64,000 bases of DNA from G965205725 sp965205725. Its GTDB lineage: Bacteria > Pseudomonadota > Gammaproteobacteria > Pseudomonadales > Halieaceae. Below the pieces are notes generated by a model that made no database searches, was not told where the DNA came from, and saw only the letters and a list, made by a program, of their open reading frames with translations. The stretch lies in assembly GCA_965205725.1 (NCBI GenBank), contig OZ242189.1:186001-250000 (forward strand), read 5' to 3'. Position 1 is the stretch's first letter, and each line of letters starts with the position of its first letter. Of this stretch, positions 1-12,500 are shown in pieces. The position numbers and the translations under genes are program-made.

Positions 1-119
1 ACACCCGACCTCGCCTGTGGCTCAAAACCGCAAGCCCTGAGTGTATGGTTATGAGACTTCCGGGCTGCTTTTCGCGCTGAGTGTTGTGCAAAGCTAGCCA
101 GACGGCTATATTACGCTGA

Positions 120-203
120 GCCGAGTGCCAAGTGCCAAGTGCCAAGTGCCAAGTGCCAAGTGCCAAGTGCCAAGTGCCAAGTGCCAAGTGCCAAGTGCCA
201 AGT
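120..203. repeat. heptanucleotide tandem repeat (GCCAAGT)n
   Basis: Eleven perfect copies of GCCAAGT run from 127 to 203, preceded by one degenerate copy (GCCGAGT, 120-126). The tract ends 14 bases before a TATAAA box and 53 bases before the start codon of the giant repeat protein. Heptamers cannot preserve a reading frame and the tract is non-coding, so length changes would alter promoter geometry. Bases 1-119 show no convincing gene: all three forward frames hit a stop within about 80 bases. Confidence 0.97.
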
Positions 204-223
204 GCTGAAACTCCCAGTATAAA
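195..223 (+). promoter_or_regulatory. putative promoter of the giant repeat gene, -35 inside the heptamer tract
   Basis: TATAAA at 218-223 is a good -10 box. Exactly 17 bases upstream is GTGCCA (195-200), which matches the TTGACA consensus at 4 of 6 positions and lies within the last heptamer copies. Transcription would start near 230, and an AAGGAG ribosome site follows at 241-246. Every heptamer junction regenerates GTGCCA, so changes in copy number would move upstream DNA relative to the core promoter. The start site itself is inferred. Confidence 0.55.
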
Positions 224-256
224 ATATATCGAAACCTGGTAAGGAGCACGATAAAA

Positions 257-2773
257 ATGGAAGACGCTTTAACCCTGACCCAAAAAATATACATCGCCTA
301 CTATGGCCGCCCGGCTGACCCCGCTGGATTAAGCTACTGGGCTAATCGCATCGACAGTGAAGGCCTGGAAGCCGTCATTGAGGCCTTCGCCACTTCCCCG
401 GAGTCGGTTGCCCTCTATGGCGCAGAGACAGGCGAGGCGGAAACAACAGAACTGGTCACCGCAGCCTACCAACAACTCTTCAGCCGTGAACCGGACGCCG
501 AAGGGCTCGCCTTTTATAGCGAGCGCATCACCAGCGGTGAATTCACCGCAGCCACCGCGATGCTGGACATCCTCAACGGTGCTAGCAACACAGACCTTCA
601 GGTCGCCGACAACAAGCTGGCCGTTGCCCAGGACTTTACCGATCAGGTGACCGAGCAGGACCTGGCCTACAGCGGCGAAGCCGCAGCGGGAGTGGGCCGA
701 CTGTTGCTGGATCAGGTCAGCGCCAGTCCCGTACAAGAACTGGAAACAGTCACCCAACTCGCCGTCGAAGTGGCCGACCTGGCCTCCACCCAGACCGAGT
801 TGGTGGCAGAGTTAATCCCCACCGACGGCGAAGTCGGTGATCTGCTGGACAGCCTGCCCCCAGAGGCCGACGCCGAAGACTTGCTGACCCTCATTGAGGC
901 CGTAGTCACCTCCGCCCTGGATGACCCGAGCGTGTTGAGTTCCCTGATTGAGGCAGGCGGCGGCAGTTTTGCCAGCACCCTGGAGGCGCTGGATGATGCC
1001 GGCAGCCTGGCAGAGATTCTAAACGAAGCAGACGCAGGCGGCGCTCCGGCGCTGGAAGACCTGCTGATCGACAGCGGTACCGGCGGCGGTATAGCGTTGC
1101 CTGTTCCCCCTCCCCCAACCGATACCACCGCGCCGATGCTGCTCAGCCACATACCGGCGGACGACGCGGACGATGTGGCACTTAACAGTAATATCCTGCT
1201 GACCTTCGACAGCGCGATTGCCTTGGGCAGTGGCACGATCACCCTGGTCAATGCCGCTGACACCAGCGATAACCGAACCATTGATGTCACGGCTCACAAT
1301 AACCAGTTGAGCCTGAGCAGTGACGGCACAGTGTTGACCATTAACCCCAGCGCGGACCTGGCCCTTGACAGCGACTACTACCTGGAGATCGAGACCGGCG
1401 CCATCACCGATGTGGCGGGCAACGCCTATGCGGGCATCAGCGATGCCATCACGCTCAACTTTGCCACTGGCACCGAGGCGGATACCACCGCGCCGACCCT
1501 GAGCAGCAGCACCCCGGCGGACAACGCGACCGCCGTGGCCGCAGGGGCCAACCTCGTGCTGACCTTCGACAGCGCCATTGTCCTGGGCAGCGGCAACATC
1601 ACCCTGGTCAATGACGATGACAACAGCGATAACCGGGTCATTAATGTCGTGACTGACAATGGCCAGTTGTCCATTAACACCGCCGGCACCATGCTGACCA
1701 TTAACCCCACCGAGAACCTGGTTCAGGGCAACACCTACCACCTGGAGATCGCAGCCACCGCCATCACCGATGTGGCGGGCAACGCCTACGCCGGTATCAG
1801 CGATGCCGACGCCCTCAACTTTGCCACCGCCCCCCCACCGGATACCACCGCGCCGATGCTAGTCAGCAGCAGCCCGGCGGACGACGCGACCGCCGTGGCC
1901 GCAGGGGCCAACATCGTGCTGACCTTCGACAGCGCCATTGTCCTGGGCAGCGGCAACATCACCCTGGTCAATGACGATGACAACAGCGATAACCGGGTCA
2001 TTAATGTCGTGACTGACAATGGCCAGTTGTCCATTAACACCGCCGGCACCATGCTGACCATTAACCCCACCGAGAACCTGGTTCAGGGCAACACCTACCA
2101 CCTGGAGATCGCAGCCACCGCCATCACCGATGTGGCGGGCAACGCCTACGCCGGTATCAGCGATGCCGACGCCCTCAACTTTGCCACCGCCGATACCACC
2201 GCGCCGACCCTGAGCAGCAGCACCCCGGCGGACGGCGCGGACGCCGTGGCCGCAGGGGCCAACCTCGTGCTGACCTTCGACAGCGCCATTGTCCTGGGCA
2301 GCGGCAACATCACCCTGGTCAATGACGATGACACCAGCGATAACCGGGTCATTAATGTCGTGACTGACAATGGCCAGTTGTCCATTAACACCGCCGGCAC
2401 CATGCTGACCATTAACCCCACCGAGAACCTGGTTCAGGGCAACACCTACCACCTGGAGATCGCAGCCACCGCCATCACCGATGTGGCGGGCAACGCCTAC
2501 GCCGGTGATGGCGGTGGCTGCGATCTCCAGGTGGTAGGTGTTGCCCTGAACCAGGTTCTCGGTGGGGTTAATGGTCAGCATGGTGCCGGCGGTGTTAATG
2601 GACAACTGGCCATTGTCAGTCACGACATTAATGACCCGGTTATCGGTGTTGTCATCGTCATTGACCAGGGTGATGTTGCCGCTGCCCAGGACAATGGCGC
2701 TGTCGAAGGTCAGCACGATGTTGGCCCCTGCGGCCACGGCGGTCGCGTCGTCCGCCGGGCTGCTGCTGACTAG
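257..2773 (+). CDS. giant DUF4214/Ig-like repeat surface protein, N-terminal part (interrupted)
   Basis: The ATG at 257 follows AAGGAG with 10-base spacing. Residues 1 to about 75 form a DUF4214 domain (TQKIYIAYYGRPAD, then GLSYWANRI), a family common at the ends of secreted or surface repeat proteins. An acidic helical linker follows to about residue 285. Four Ig-like units of the Big_5/SbsA type come next, each about 120 residues (DTTAPM...PADDA...LTFDSAI...TDVAGNAYAG). There is no N-terminal signal peptide, which would suit type I secretion. At codon 750 (about 2507) the DNA switches to the reverse complement of the same repeat, so the last ~89 residues are antisense-derived and end at TAG 2771-2773. 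As it stands the product is a truncated 838-residue protein. The rest of the gene resumes at 3507, one base out of phase with this frame. Confidence 0.85.
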   Translation: MEDALTLTQKIYIAYYGRPADPAGLSYWANRIDSEGLEAVIEAFATSPESVALYGAETGEAETTELVTAAYQQLFSREPDAEGLAFYSERITSGEFTAATAMLDILNGASNTDLQVADNKLAVAQDFTDQVTEQDLAYSGEAAAGVGRLLLDQVSASPVQELETVTQLAVEVADLASTQTELVAELIPTDGEVGDLLDSLPPEADAEDLLTLIEAVVTSALDDPSVLSSLIEAGGGSFASTLEALDDAGSLAEILNEADAGGAPALEDLLIDSGTGGGIALPVPPPPTDTTAPMLLSHIPADDADDVALNSNILLTFDSAIALGSGTITLVNAADTSDNRTIDVTAHNNQLSLSSDGTVLTINPSADLALDSDYYLEIETGAITDVAGNAYAGISDAITLNFATGTEADTTAPTLSSSTPADNATAVAAGANLVLTFDSAIVLGSGNITLVNDDDNSDNRVINVVTDNGQLSINTAGTMLTINPTENLVQGNTYHLEIAATAITDVAGNAYAGISDADALNFATAPPPDTTAPMLVSSSPADDATAVAAGANIVLTFDSAIVLGSGNITLVNDDDNSDNRVINVVTDNGQLSINTAGTMLTINPTENLVQGNTYHLEIAATAITDVAGNAYAGISDADALNFATADTTAPTLSSSTPADGADAVAAGANLVLTFDSAIVLGSGNITLVNDDDTSDNRVINVVTDNGQLSINTAGTMLTINPTENLVQGNTYHLEIAATAITDVAGNAYAGDGGGCDLQVVGVALNQVLGGVNGQHGAGGVNGQLAIVSHDINDPVIGVVIVIDQGDVAAAQDNGAVEGQHDVGPCGHGGRVVRRAAAD

Positions 2774-3505
2774 CATCGGCGCGGTGGTATCCGGTGGGGG
2801 GGCGGTGGCAAAGTTGAGGGCGTCGGCATCGCTGATACCGGCGTAGGCGTTGCCCGCCACATCGGTGATGGCGGTGGCTGCGATCTCCAGGTGGTAGGTG
2901 TTGCCCTGAACCAGGTTCTCGGTGGGGTTAATGGTCAGCATGGTGCCGGCGGTGTTAATGGACAACTGGCCATTGTCAGTCACGACATTAATGACCCGGT
3001 TATCGGTGTTGTCATCGTCATTGACCAGGGTGATGTTGCCGCTGCCCAGGACAATGGCGCTGTCGAAGGTCAGCACGATGTTGGCCCCTGCGGCCACGGC
3101 GGTCGCGTCGTCCGCCGGGCTGCTGCTGACTAGCATCGGCGCGGTGGTATCCGGTGGGGGGGCGGTGGCAAAGTTGAGGGCGTCGGCATCGCTGATACCG
3201 GCGTAGGCGTTGCCCGCCACATCGGTGATGGCGGTGGCTGCGATCTCCAGGTGGTAGGTGTTGCCCTGAACCAGGTTCTCGGTGGGGTTAATGGTCAGCA
3301 TGGTGCCGGCGGTGTTAATGGACAACTGGCCATTGTCAGTCACGACATTAATGACCCGGTTATCGGTGTTGTCATCGTCATTGACCAGGGTGATGTTGCC
3401 GCTGCCCAGGACAATGGCGCTGTCGAAGGTCAGCACGATGTTGGCCCCTGCGGCCACGGCGGTCGCGTCGTCCGCCGGGCTGCTGCTGACTAGCATCGGC
3501 GCGGT
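2507..3505 (-). repeat. inverted block of 360-bp Big_5 units inside the giant gene
   Basis: About 2.8 copies of the 360-bp unit read on the minus strand, while units on both sides read on the plus strand. Reverse-complemented, they carry the TMLVSS start and the NTDNR variant, as in the downstream plus-strand units and unlike the NSDNR upstream units. The left junction (2503-2506) has a 4-base overlap, CGGT, shared by both orientations; the right junction (3505/3506) shows no clear overlap. The two flanking plus-strand frames are 1000 bases apart (2507 to 3507), so flipping the block back would not restore one frame without a 1- or 2-base change. True inversion and misassembly are both possible. 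Confidence 0.9.
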
Positions 3506-6500
3506 CGCCATCACCGATGTGGCGGGCAACGCCTACGCCGGTATCAGCGATGCCGACGCCCTCAACTTTGCCACCGCCCCCCCACCGGATACCACCGCGC
3601 CGATGCTAGTCAGCAGCAGCCCGGCGGACGACGCGACCGCCGTGGCCGCAGGGGCCAACATCGTGCTGACCTTCGACAGCGCCATTGTCCTGGGCAGCGG
3701 CAACATCACCCTGGTCAATGACGATGACAACACCGATAACCGGGTCATTAATGTCGTGACTGACAATGGCCAGTTGTCCATTAACACCGCCGGCACCATG
3801 CTGACCATTAACCCCACCGAGAACCTGGTTCAGGGCAACACCTACCACCTGGAGATCGCAGCCACCGCCATCACCGATGTGGCGGGCAACGCCTACGCCG
3901 GTATCAGCGATGCCGACGCCCTCAACTTTGCCACCGCCCCCCCACCGGATACCACCGCGCCGATGCTAGTCAGCAGCAGCCCGGCGGACGACGCGACCGC
4001 CGTGGCCTTCGACAGCGCCATTGTCCTGGGCAGCGGCAACATCACCCTGGTCAATGACGATGACAACACCGATAACCGGGTCATTAATGTCGTGACTGAC
4101 AATGGCCAGTTGTCCATTAACACCGCCGGCACCATGCTGACCATTAACCCCACCGAGAACCTGGTTCAGGGCAACACCTACCACCTGGAGATCGCAGCCA
4201 CCGCCATCACCGATGTGGCGGGCAACGCCTACGCCGGTATCAGCGATGCCGACGCCCTCAACTTTGCCACCGCCCCCCCACCGGATACCACCGCGCCGAT
4301 GCTAGTCAGCAGCAGCCCGGCGGACGACGCGACCGCCGTGGCCGCAGGGGCCAACATCGTGCTGACCTTCGACAGCGCCATTGTCCTGGGCAGCGGCAAC
4401 ATCACCCTGGTCAATGACGATGACAACACCGATAACCGGGTCATTAATGTCGTGACTGACAATGGCCAGTTGTCCATTAACACCGCCGGCACCATGCTGA
4501 CCATTATTAACACCGCCGGCACCATGCTGACCATTAACCCCACCGAGAACCTGGTTCAGGGCAACACCTACCACCTGGAGATCGCAGCCACCGCCATCAC
4601 CGATGTGGCGGGCAACGCCTACGCCGGTATCAGCGATGCCGACGCCCTCAACTTTGCCACCGCCCCCCCACCGGATACCACCGCGCCGATGCTAGTCAGC
4701 AGCAGCCCGGCGGACGACGCGACCGCCGTGGCCGCAGGGGCCAACATCGTGCTGACCTTCGACAGCGCCATTGTCCTGGGCAGCGGCAACATCACCCTGG
4801 TCAATGACGATGACAACACCGATAACCGGGTCATTAATGTCGTGACTGACAATGGCCAGTTGTCCATTAACACCGCCGGCACCATGCTGACCATTAACCC
4901 CACCGAGAACCTGGTTCAGGGCAACACCTACCACCTGGAGATCGCAGCCACCGCCATCACCGATGTGGCGGGCAACGCCTACGCCGGTATCAGCGATGCC
5001 GACGCCCTCAACTTTGCCACCGCCCCCCCACCGGATACCACCGCGCCGATGCTAGTCAGCAGCAGCCCGGCGGACGACGCGACCGCCGTGGCCGCAGGGG
5101 CCAACATCGTGCTGACCTTCGACAGCGCCATTGTCCTGGGCAGCGGCAACATCACCCTGGTCAATGACGATGACAACACCGATAACCGGGTCATTAATGT
5201 CGTGACTGACAATGGCCAGTTGTCCATTAACACCGCCGGCACCATGCTGACCATTAACCCCACCGAGAACCTGGTTCAGGGCAACACCTACCACCTGGAG
5301 ATCGCAGCCACCGCCATCACCGATGTGGCGGGCAACGCCTACGCCGGTATCAGCGATGCCGACGCCCTCAACTTTGCCACCGCCCCCCCACCGGATACCA
5401 CCGCGCCGATGCTAGTCAGCAGCAGCCCGGCGGACGACGCGACCGCCGTGGCCGCAGGGGCCAACATCGTGCTGACCTTCGACAGCGCCATTGTCCTGGG
5501 CAGCGGCAACATCACCCTGGTCAATGACGATGACAACACCGATAACCGGGTCATTAATGTCGTGACTGACAATGGCCAGTTGTCCATTAACACCGCCGGC
5601 ACCATGCTGACCATTAACCCCACCGAGAACCTGGTTCAGGGCAACACCTACCACCTGGAGATCGCAGCCACCGCCATCACCGATGTGGCCGGTAACGATT
5701 ACGCCGGTATCAGCGATGCCGACGCCCTCAACTTTGAAACTGCAATAGATACCAGCACCATTGTGTTCGATTTAACCACGGGTTTATCCTCAGACCACAG
5801 CGGCCAGACCTTTGCTGCCGATGTCACCTATACCATTTATATCCGGGTGGATTCCGACTCTGCAACGGTCGCTCTGGCTAGCGACGAACGCTGGGCGGGT
5901 GCCAATAATCTGGGTACGGATGACCAGGTTATCCTGGTCGGCGACGGCAGTGCCATTTTTGGCAATGAAGGACTGGCTTACACCTCTTTTGCCCAGGCAG
6001 CCAACGTCATTCGCTGGATTTCTGTCAGCAGCGACAACATCGCTCGCCTGAACCCTGATGGAGCATTCACTCGGTATTACAGTGATTCGAACAACGCGGT
6101 GAATCTGTGGGACGGCACTGTTACAGGCATCAGCGGAAACCATGCACTGACTGACCTGCCGGCCGGGGTGAGCCCGCCCCCACCGGATACCACCGCGCCG
6201 ATGCTGAGCAGCAGCAGCCCGGCGGACGACGCGACCGCCGTGGCCGCAGGGGCCAACCTCGTGCTGACCTTCGACAGCGCCATTGTCCTGGGCAGCGGCA
6301 ACATCACCCTGGTCAATGACGACGACAACACCGATAACCGGGTCATTGATGTCGCGGCTCACAATGACCAGTTGAGCCTGAGCAGTGACGGCACCATGCT
6401 GATCATTAACCCCACCGAGAACCTGGTTGAGGGCAACGCCTACCACCTGGAGATCGCAGCCACCGCCATCACCGATGTGGCGGGTAACGATTACGCGGGT

Positions 6501-9500
6501 ATCGACGATGCCGTCACGCTCAACTTTGCCACCGCCCCCCCACCGGATACCATCGCGCCGCTGCTGAGCAGCCACATCCCGGCGGACAACGCGGAGGCCG
6601 TGGCCCCAGGGGCCAACCTCGTGCTGACCTTCGACAGCGCCATTGTCCTGGGCAGCGGCAACATCACCCTGGTCAATGACGACGACAACACCGATAACCG
6701 GGTCATTGATGTCGCGGCTCACAATGACCAGTTGAGCCTGAGCAGTGACGGCACCATGCTGATCATTAACCCCACCGAGAACCTGGTTGAGGGCAACGCC
6801 TACCACCTGGAGATCGCAGCCACCGCCATCACCGATGTGGCGGGTAACGATTACGCGGGTATCGACGATGCCGTCACGCTCAACTTTGCCACCGCCCCCC
6901 CACCGGATACCATCGCGCCGCTGCTGAGCAGCCACATCCCGGCGGACAACGCGACCGCCGTGGCCGCAGGGGCCAACCTCGTGCTGACCTTCGACAGCGC
7001 CATTGTCCTGGGCAGCGGCAACATCACCCTGGTCAATGACGACGACAACACCGATAACCGGGTCATTGATGTCGCGGCTCACAATGACCAGTTGAGCCTG
7101 AGCAGTGACGGCACCATGCTGATCATTAACCCCACCGAGAACCTGGTTGAGGGCAACGCCTACCACCTGGAGATCGCAGCCACCGCCATCACCGATGTGG
7201 CGGGTAACGATTACGCGGGTATCGACGATGCCGTCACGCTCAACTTTGCCACCGCCCCCCCACCGGATACCATCGCGCCGCTGCTGAGCAGCCACATCCC
7301 GGCGGACAACGCGGAGGCCGTGGCCCCAGGGGCCAACCTCGTGCTGACCTTCGACAGCGCCATTGTCCTGGGCAGCGGCAACATCACCCTGGTCAATGAC
7401 GACGACAACACCGATAACCGGGTCATTGATGTCGCGGCTCACAATGACCAGTTGAGCCTGAGCAGTGACGGCACCATGCTGATCATTAACCCCACCGAGA
7501 ACCTGGTTGAGGGCAACGCCTACCACCTGGAGATCGCAGCCACCGCCATCACCGATGTGGCGGGTAACGATTACGCGGGTATCGACGATGCCGTCACGCT
7601 CAACTTTGCCACCGCCCCCCCACCGGATACCATCGCGCCGCTGCTGAGCAGCCACATCCCGGCGGACAACGCGACCGCCGTGGCCGCAGGGGCCAACCTC
7701 GTGCTGACCTTCGACAGCGCCATTGTCCTGGGCAGCGGCAACATCACCCTGGTCAATGACGACGACAACACCGATAACCGGGTCATTGATGTCGCGGCTC
7801 ACAATGACCAGTTGAGCCTGAGCAGTGACGGCACCATGCTGATCATTAACCCCACCGAGAACCTGGTTGAGGGCAACGCCTACCACCTGGAGATCGCAGC
7901 CACCGCCATCACCGATGTGGCGGGTAACGATTACGCGGGTATCGACGATGCCGTCACGCTCAACTTTGCCACCGCCCCCCCACCGGATACCATCGCGCCG
8001 CTGCTGAGCAGCCACATCCCGGCGGACAACGCGGAGGCCGTGGCCCCAGGGGCCAACCTCGTGCTGACCTTCGACAGCGCCATTGTCCTGGGCAGCGGCA
8101 ACATCACCCTGGTCAATGACGACGACAACACCGATAACCGGGTCATTGATGTCGCGGCTCACAATGACCAGTTGAGCCTGAGCAGTGACGGCACCATGCT
8201 GATCATTAACCCCACCGAGAACCTGGTTGAGGGCAACGCCTACCACCTGGAGATCGCAGCCACCGCCATCACCGATGTGGCGGGTAACGATTACGCGGGT
8301 ATCGACGATGCCGTCACGCTCAACTTTGCCACCGCCCCCCCACCGGATACCATCGCGCCGCTGCTGAGCAGCCACATCCCGGCGGACAACGCGACCGCCG
8401 TGGCCGCAGGGGCCAACCTCGTGCTGACCTTCGACAGCGCCATTGTCCTGGGCAGCGGCAACATCACCCTGGTCAATGACGACGACAACACCGATAACCG
8501 GGTCATTGATGTCGCGGCTCACAATGACCAGTTGAGCCTGAGCAGTGACGGCACCATGCTGATCATTAACCCCACCGAGAACCTGGTTGAGGGCAACGCC
8601 TACCACCTGGAGATCGCAGCCACCGCCATCACCGATGTGGCGGGTAACGATTACGCGGGTATCGACGATGCCGTCACGCTCAACTTTGCCACCGCCCCCC
8701 CACCGGATACCATCGCGCCGCTGCTGAGCAGCCACATCCCGGCGGACAACGCGGAGGCCGTGGCCCCAGGGGCCAACCTCGTGCTGACCTTCGACAGCGC
8801 CATTGTCCTGGGCAGCGGCAACATCACCCTGGTCAATGACGACGACAACACCGATAACCGGGTCATTGATGTCGCGGCTCACAATGACCAGTTGAGCCTG
8901 AGCAGTGACGGCACCATGCTGATCATTAACCCCACCGAGAACCTGGTTGAGGGCAACGCCTACCACCTGGAGATCGCAGCCACCGCCATCACCGATGTGG
9001 CGGGTAACGATTACGCGGGTATCAGCGATGCCGACGCCCTCAACTTTGCCACCGCCCCCCCACCGGATACCACCGCGCCGATGCTGCTCAGCCACATCCC
9101 GGCGGACAACGCGACCGCCGTGGCCGCAGGGGACAACCTCGTGCTGACCTTCGACAGCGCCATTGTCCTGGGCAGCGGCAACATCACCCTGGTCAATGAC
9201 GACGACAACACCGATAACCGGGTCATTGATGTCGCGGCTCACAATGACCAGTTGAGCCTGAGCAGTGACGGCACCATGCTGATCATTAACCCCACCGAGA
9301 ACCTGGTTGAGGGCAACGCCTACCACCTGGAGATCGCAGCCACCGCCATCACCGATGTGGCGGGTAACGATTACGCGGGTATCGACGATGCCGTCACGCT
9401 CAACTTTGCCACCGCCCCCCCACCGGATACCATCGCGCCGCTGCTGAGCAGCCACATCCCGGCGGACAACGCGGAGGCCGTGGCCCCAGGGGCCAACCTC

Positions 9501-12500
9501 GTGCTGACCTTCGACAGCGCCATTGTCCTGGGCAGCGGCAACATCACCCTGGTCAATGACGACGACAACACCGATAACCGGGTCATTGATGTCGCGGCTC
9601 ACAATGACCAGTTGAGCCTGAGCAGTGACGGCACCATGCTGATCATTAACCCCACCGAGAACCTGGTTGAGGGCAACGCCTACCACCTGGAGATCGCAGC
9701 CACCGCCATCACCGATGTGGCGGGTAACGATTACGCGGGTATCAGCGATGCCGACGCCCTCAACTTTGCCACCGCCCCCCCACCGGATACCACCGCGCCG
9801 ATGCTGCTCAGCCACATCCCGGCGGACAACGCGACCGCCGTGGCCGCAGGGGACAACCTCGTGCTGACCTTCGACAGCGCCATTGTCCTGGGCAGCGGCA
9901 ACATCACCCTGGTCAATGACGACGACAACACCGATAACCGGGTCATTGATGTCACGGCTGACAATGGCCAGTTGAGCCTGAGCAGTGACGGCACCATGCT
10001 GACCATTAACCCCACCGAGAACCTGGTTCAGGGCAACGCCTACCACCTGGAGATCGCAGCCACCGCCATCACCGATGTGGCGGGTAACGACTACGTCGGT
10101 ATCAGCGATGCCGATGCCTTCAACTTTGCCACCGCCCCCCCACCGGATACCACCGCGCCGATGCTGCTCAGCCACATCCCGGCGGACAACGCGACCGCCG
10201 TGGCCGCAGGGGCCAACCTCGTGCTGACCTTCGACAGCGCCATTGTCCTGGGCAGCGGCAACATCACCCTGGTCAATGACGACGACAACACCGATAACCG
10301 GGTCATTGATGTCACGGCTGACAATGGCCAGTTGAGCCTGAGCAGTGACGGCACCATGCTGATCATTAACCCCACCGAGAACCTGGTTGAGGGCAACGCC
10401 TACCACCTGGAGATCGCAGCCACCGCCATCACCGATGTGGCGGGTAACGATTACGCGGGTATCGACGATGCCGTCACGCTCAACTTTGCCACCGCCCCCC
10501 CACCGGATACCATCGCGCCGCTGCTGAGCAGCCACATCCCGGCGGACAACGCGACCGCCGTGGCCGCAGGGGCCAACCTCGTGCTGACCTTCGACAGCGC
10601 CATTGTCCTGGGCAGCGGCAACATCACCCTGGTCAATGACGACGACAACACCGATAACCGGGTCATTGATGTCGCGGCTCACAATGACCAGTTGAGCCTG
10701 AGCAGTGACGGCACCATGCTGATCATTAACCCCACCGAGAACCTGGTTGAGGGCAACGCCTACCACCTGGAGATCGCAGCCACCGCCATCACCGATGTGG
10801 CGGGTAACGATTACGCGGGTATCGACGATGCCGTCACGCTCAACTTTGCCACCGCCCCCCCACCGGATACCATCGCGCCGCTGCTGAGCAGCCACATCCC
10901 GGCGGACAACGCGGAGGCCGTGGCCCCAGGGGCCAACCTCGTGCTGACCTTCGACAGCGCCATTGTCCTGGGCAGCGGCAACATCACCCTGGTCAATGAC
11001 GACGACAACACCGATAACCGGGTCATTGATGTCGCGGCTCACAATGACCAGTTGAGCCTGAGCAGTGACGGCACCATGCTGATCATTAACCCCACCGAGA
11101 ACCTGGTTGAGGGCAACGCCTACCACCTGGAGATCGCAGCCACCGCCATCACCGATGTGGCGGGTAACGATTACGCGGGTATCGACGATGCCGTCACGCT
11201 CAACTTTGCCACCGCCCCCCCACCGGATACCATCGCGCCGCTGCTGAGCAGCCACATCCCGGCGGACAACGCGACCGCCGTGGCCGCAGGGGCCAACCTC
11301 GTGCTGACCTTCGACAGCGCCATTGTCCTGGGCAGCGGCAACATCACCCTGGTCAATGACGACGACAACACCGATAACCGGGTCATTGATGTCGCGGCTC
11401 ACAATGACCAGTTGAGCCTGAGCAGTGACGGCACCATGCTGATCATTAACCCCACCGAGAACCTGGTTGAGGGCAACGCCTACCACCTGGAGATCGCAGC
11501 CACCGCCATCACCGATGTGGCGGGTAACGATTACGCGGGTATCGACGATGCCGTCACGCTCAACTTTGCCACCGCCCCCCCACCGGATACCATCGCGCCG
11601 CTGCTGAGCAGCCACATCCCGGCGGACAACGCGGAGGCCGTGGCCCCAGGGGCCAACCTCGTGCTGACCTTCGACAGCGCCATTGTCCTGGGCAGCGGCA
11701 ACATCACCCTGGTCAATGACGACGACAACACCGATAACCGGGTCATTGATGTCGCGGCTCACAATGACCAGTTGAGCCTGAGCAGTGACGGCACCATGCT
11801 GATCATTAACCCCACCGAGAACCTGGTTGAGGGCAACGCCTACCACCTGGAGATCGCAGCCACCGCCATCACCGATGTGGCGGGTAACGATTACGCGGGT
11901 ATCGACGATGCCGTCACGCTCAACTTTGCCACCGCCCCCCCACCGGATACCATCGCGCCGCTGCTGAGCAGCCACATCCCGGCGGACAACGCGACCGCCG
12001 TGGCCGCAGGGGCCAACCTCGTGCTGACCTTCGACAGCGCCATTGTCCTGGGCAGCGGCAACATCACCCTGGTCAATGACGACGACAACACCGATAACCG
12101 GGTCATTGATGTCGCGGCTCACAATGACCAGTTGAGCCTGAGCAGTGACGGCACCATGCTGATCATTAACCCCACCGAGAACCTGGTTGAGGGCAACGCC
12201 TACCACCTGGAGATCGCAGCCACCGCCATCACCGATGTGGCGGGTAACGATTACGCGGGTATCGACGATGCCGTCACGCTCAACTTTGCCACCGCCCCCC
12301 CACCGGATACCATCGCGCCGCTGCTGAGCAGCCACATCCCGGCGGACAACGCGGAGGCCGTGGCCCCAGGGGCCAACCTCGTGCTGACCTTCGACAGCGC
12401 CATTGTCCTGGGCAGCGGCAACATCACCCTGGTCAATGACGACGACAACACCGATAACCGGGTCATTGATGTCGCGGCTCACAATGACCAGTTGAGCCTG

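Noticed and set aside
1859..3529. Minus-strand frame of 556 codons with perfect Big_5 protein sequence
   Set aside because: It is simply the inverted block read in its original sense and then run on into antisense; it has no start signal of its own.
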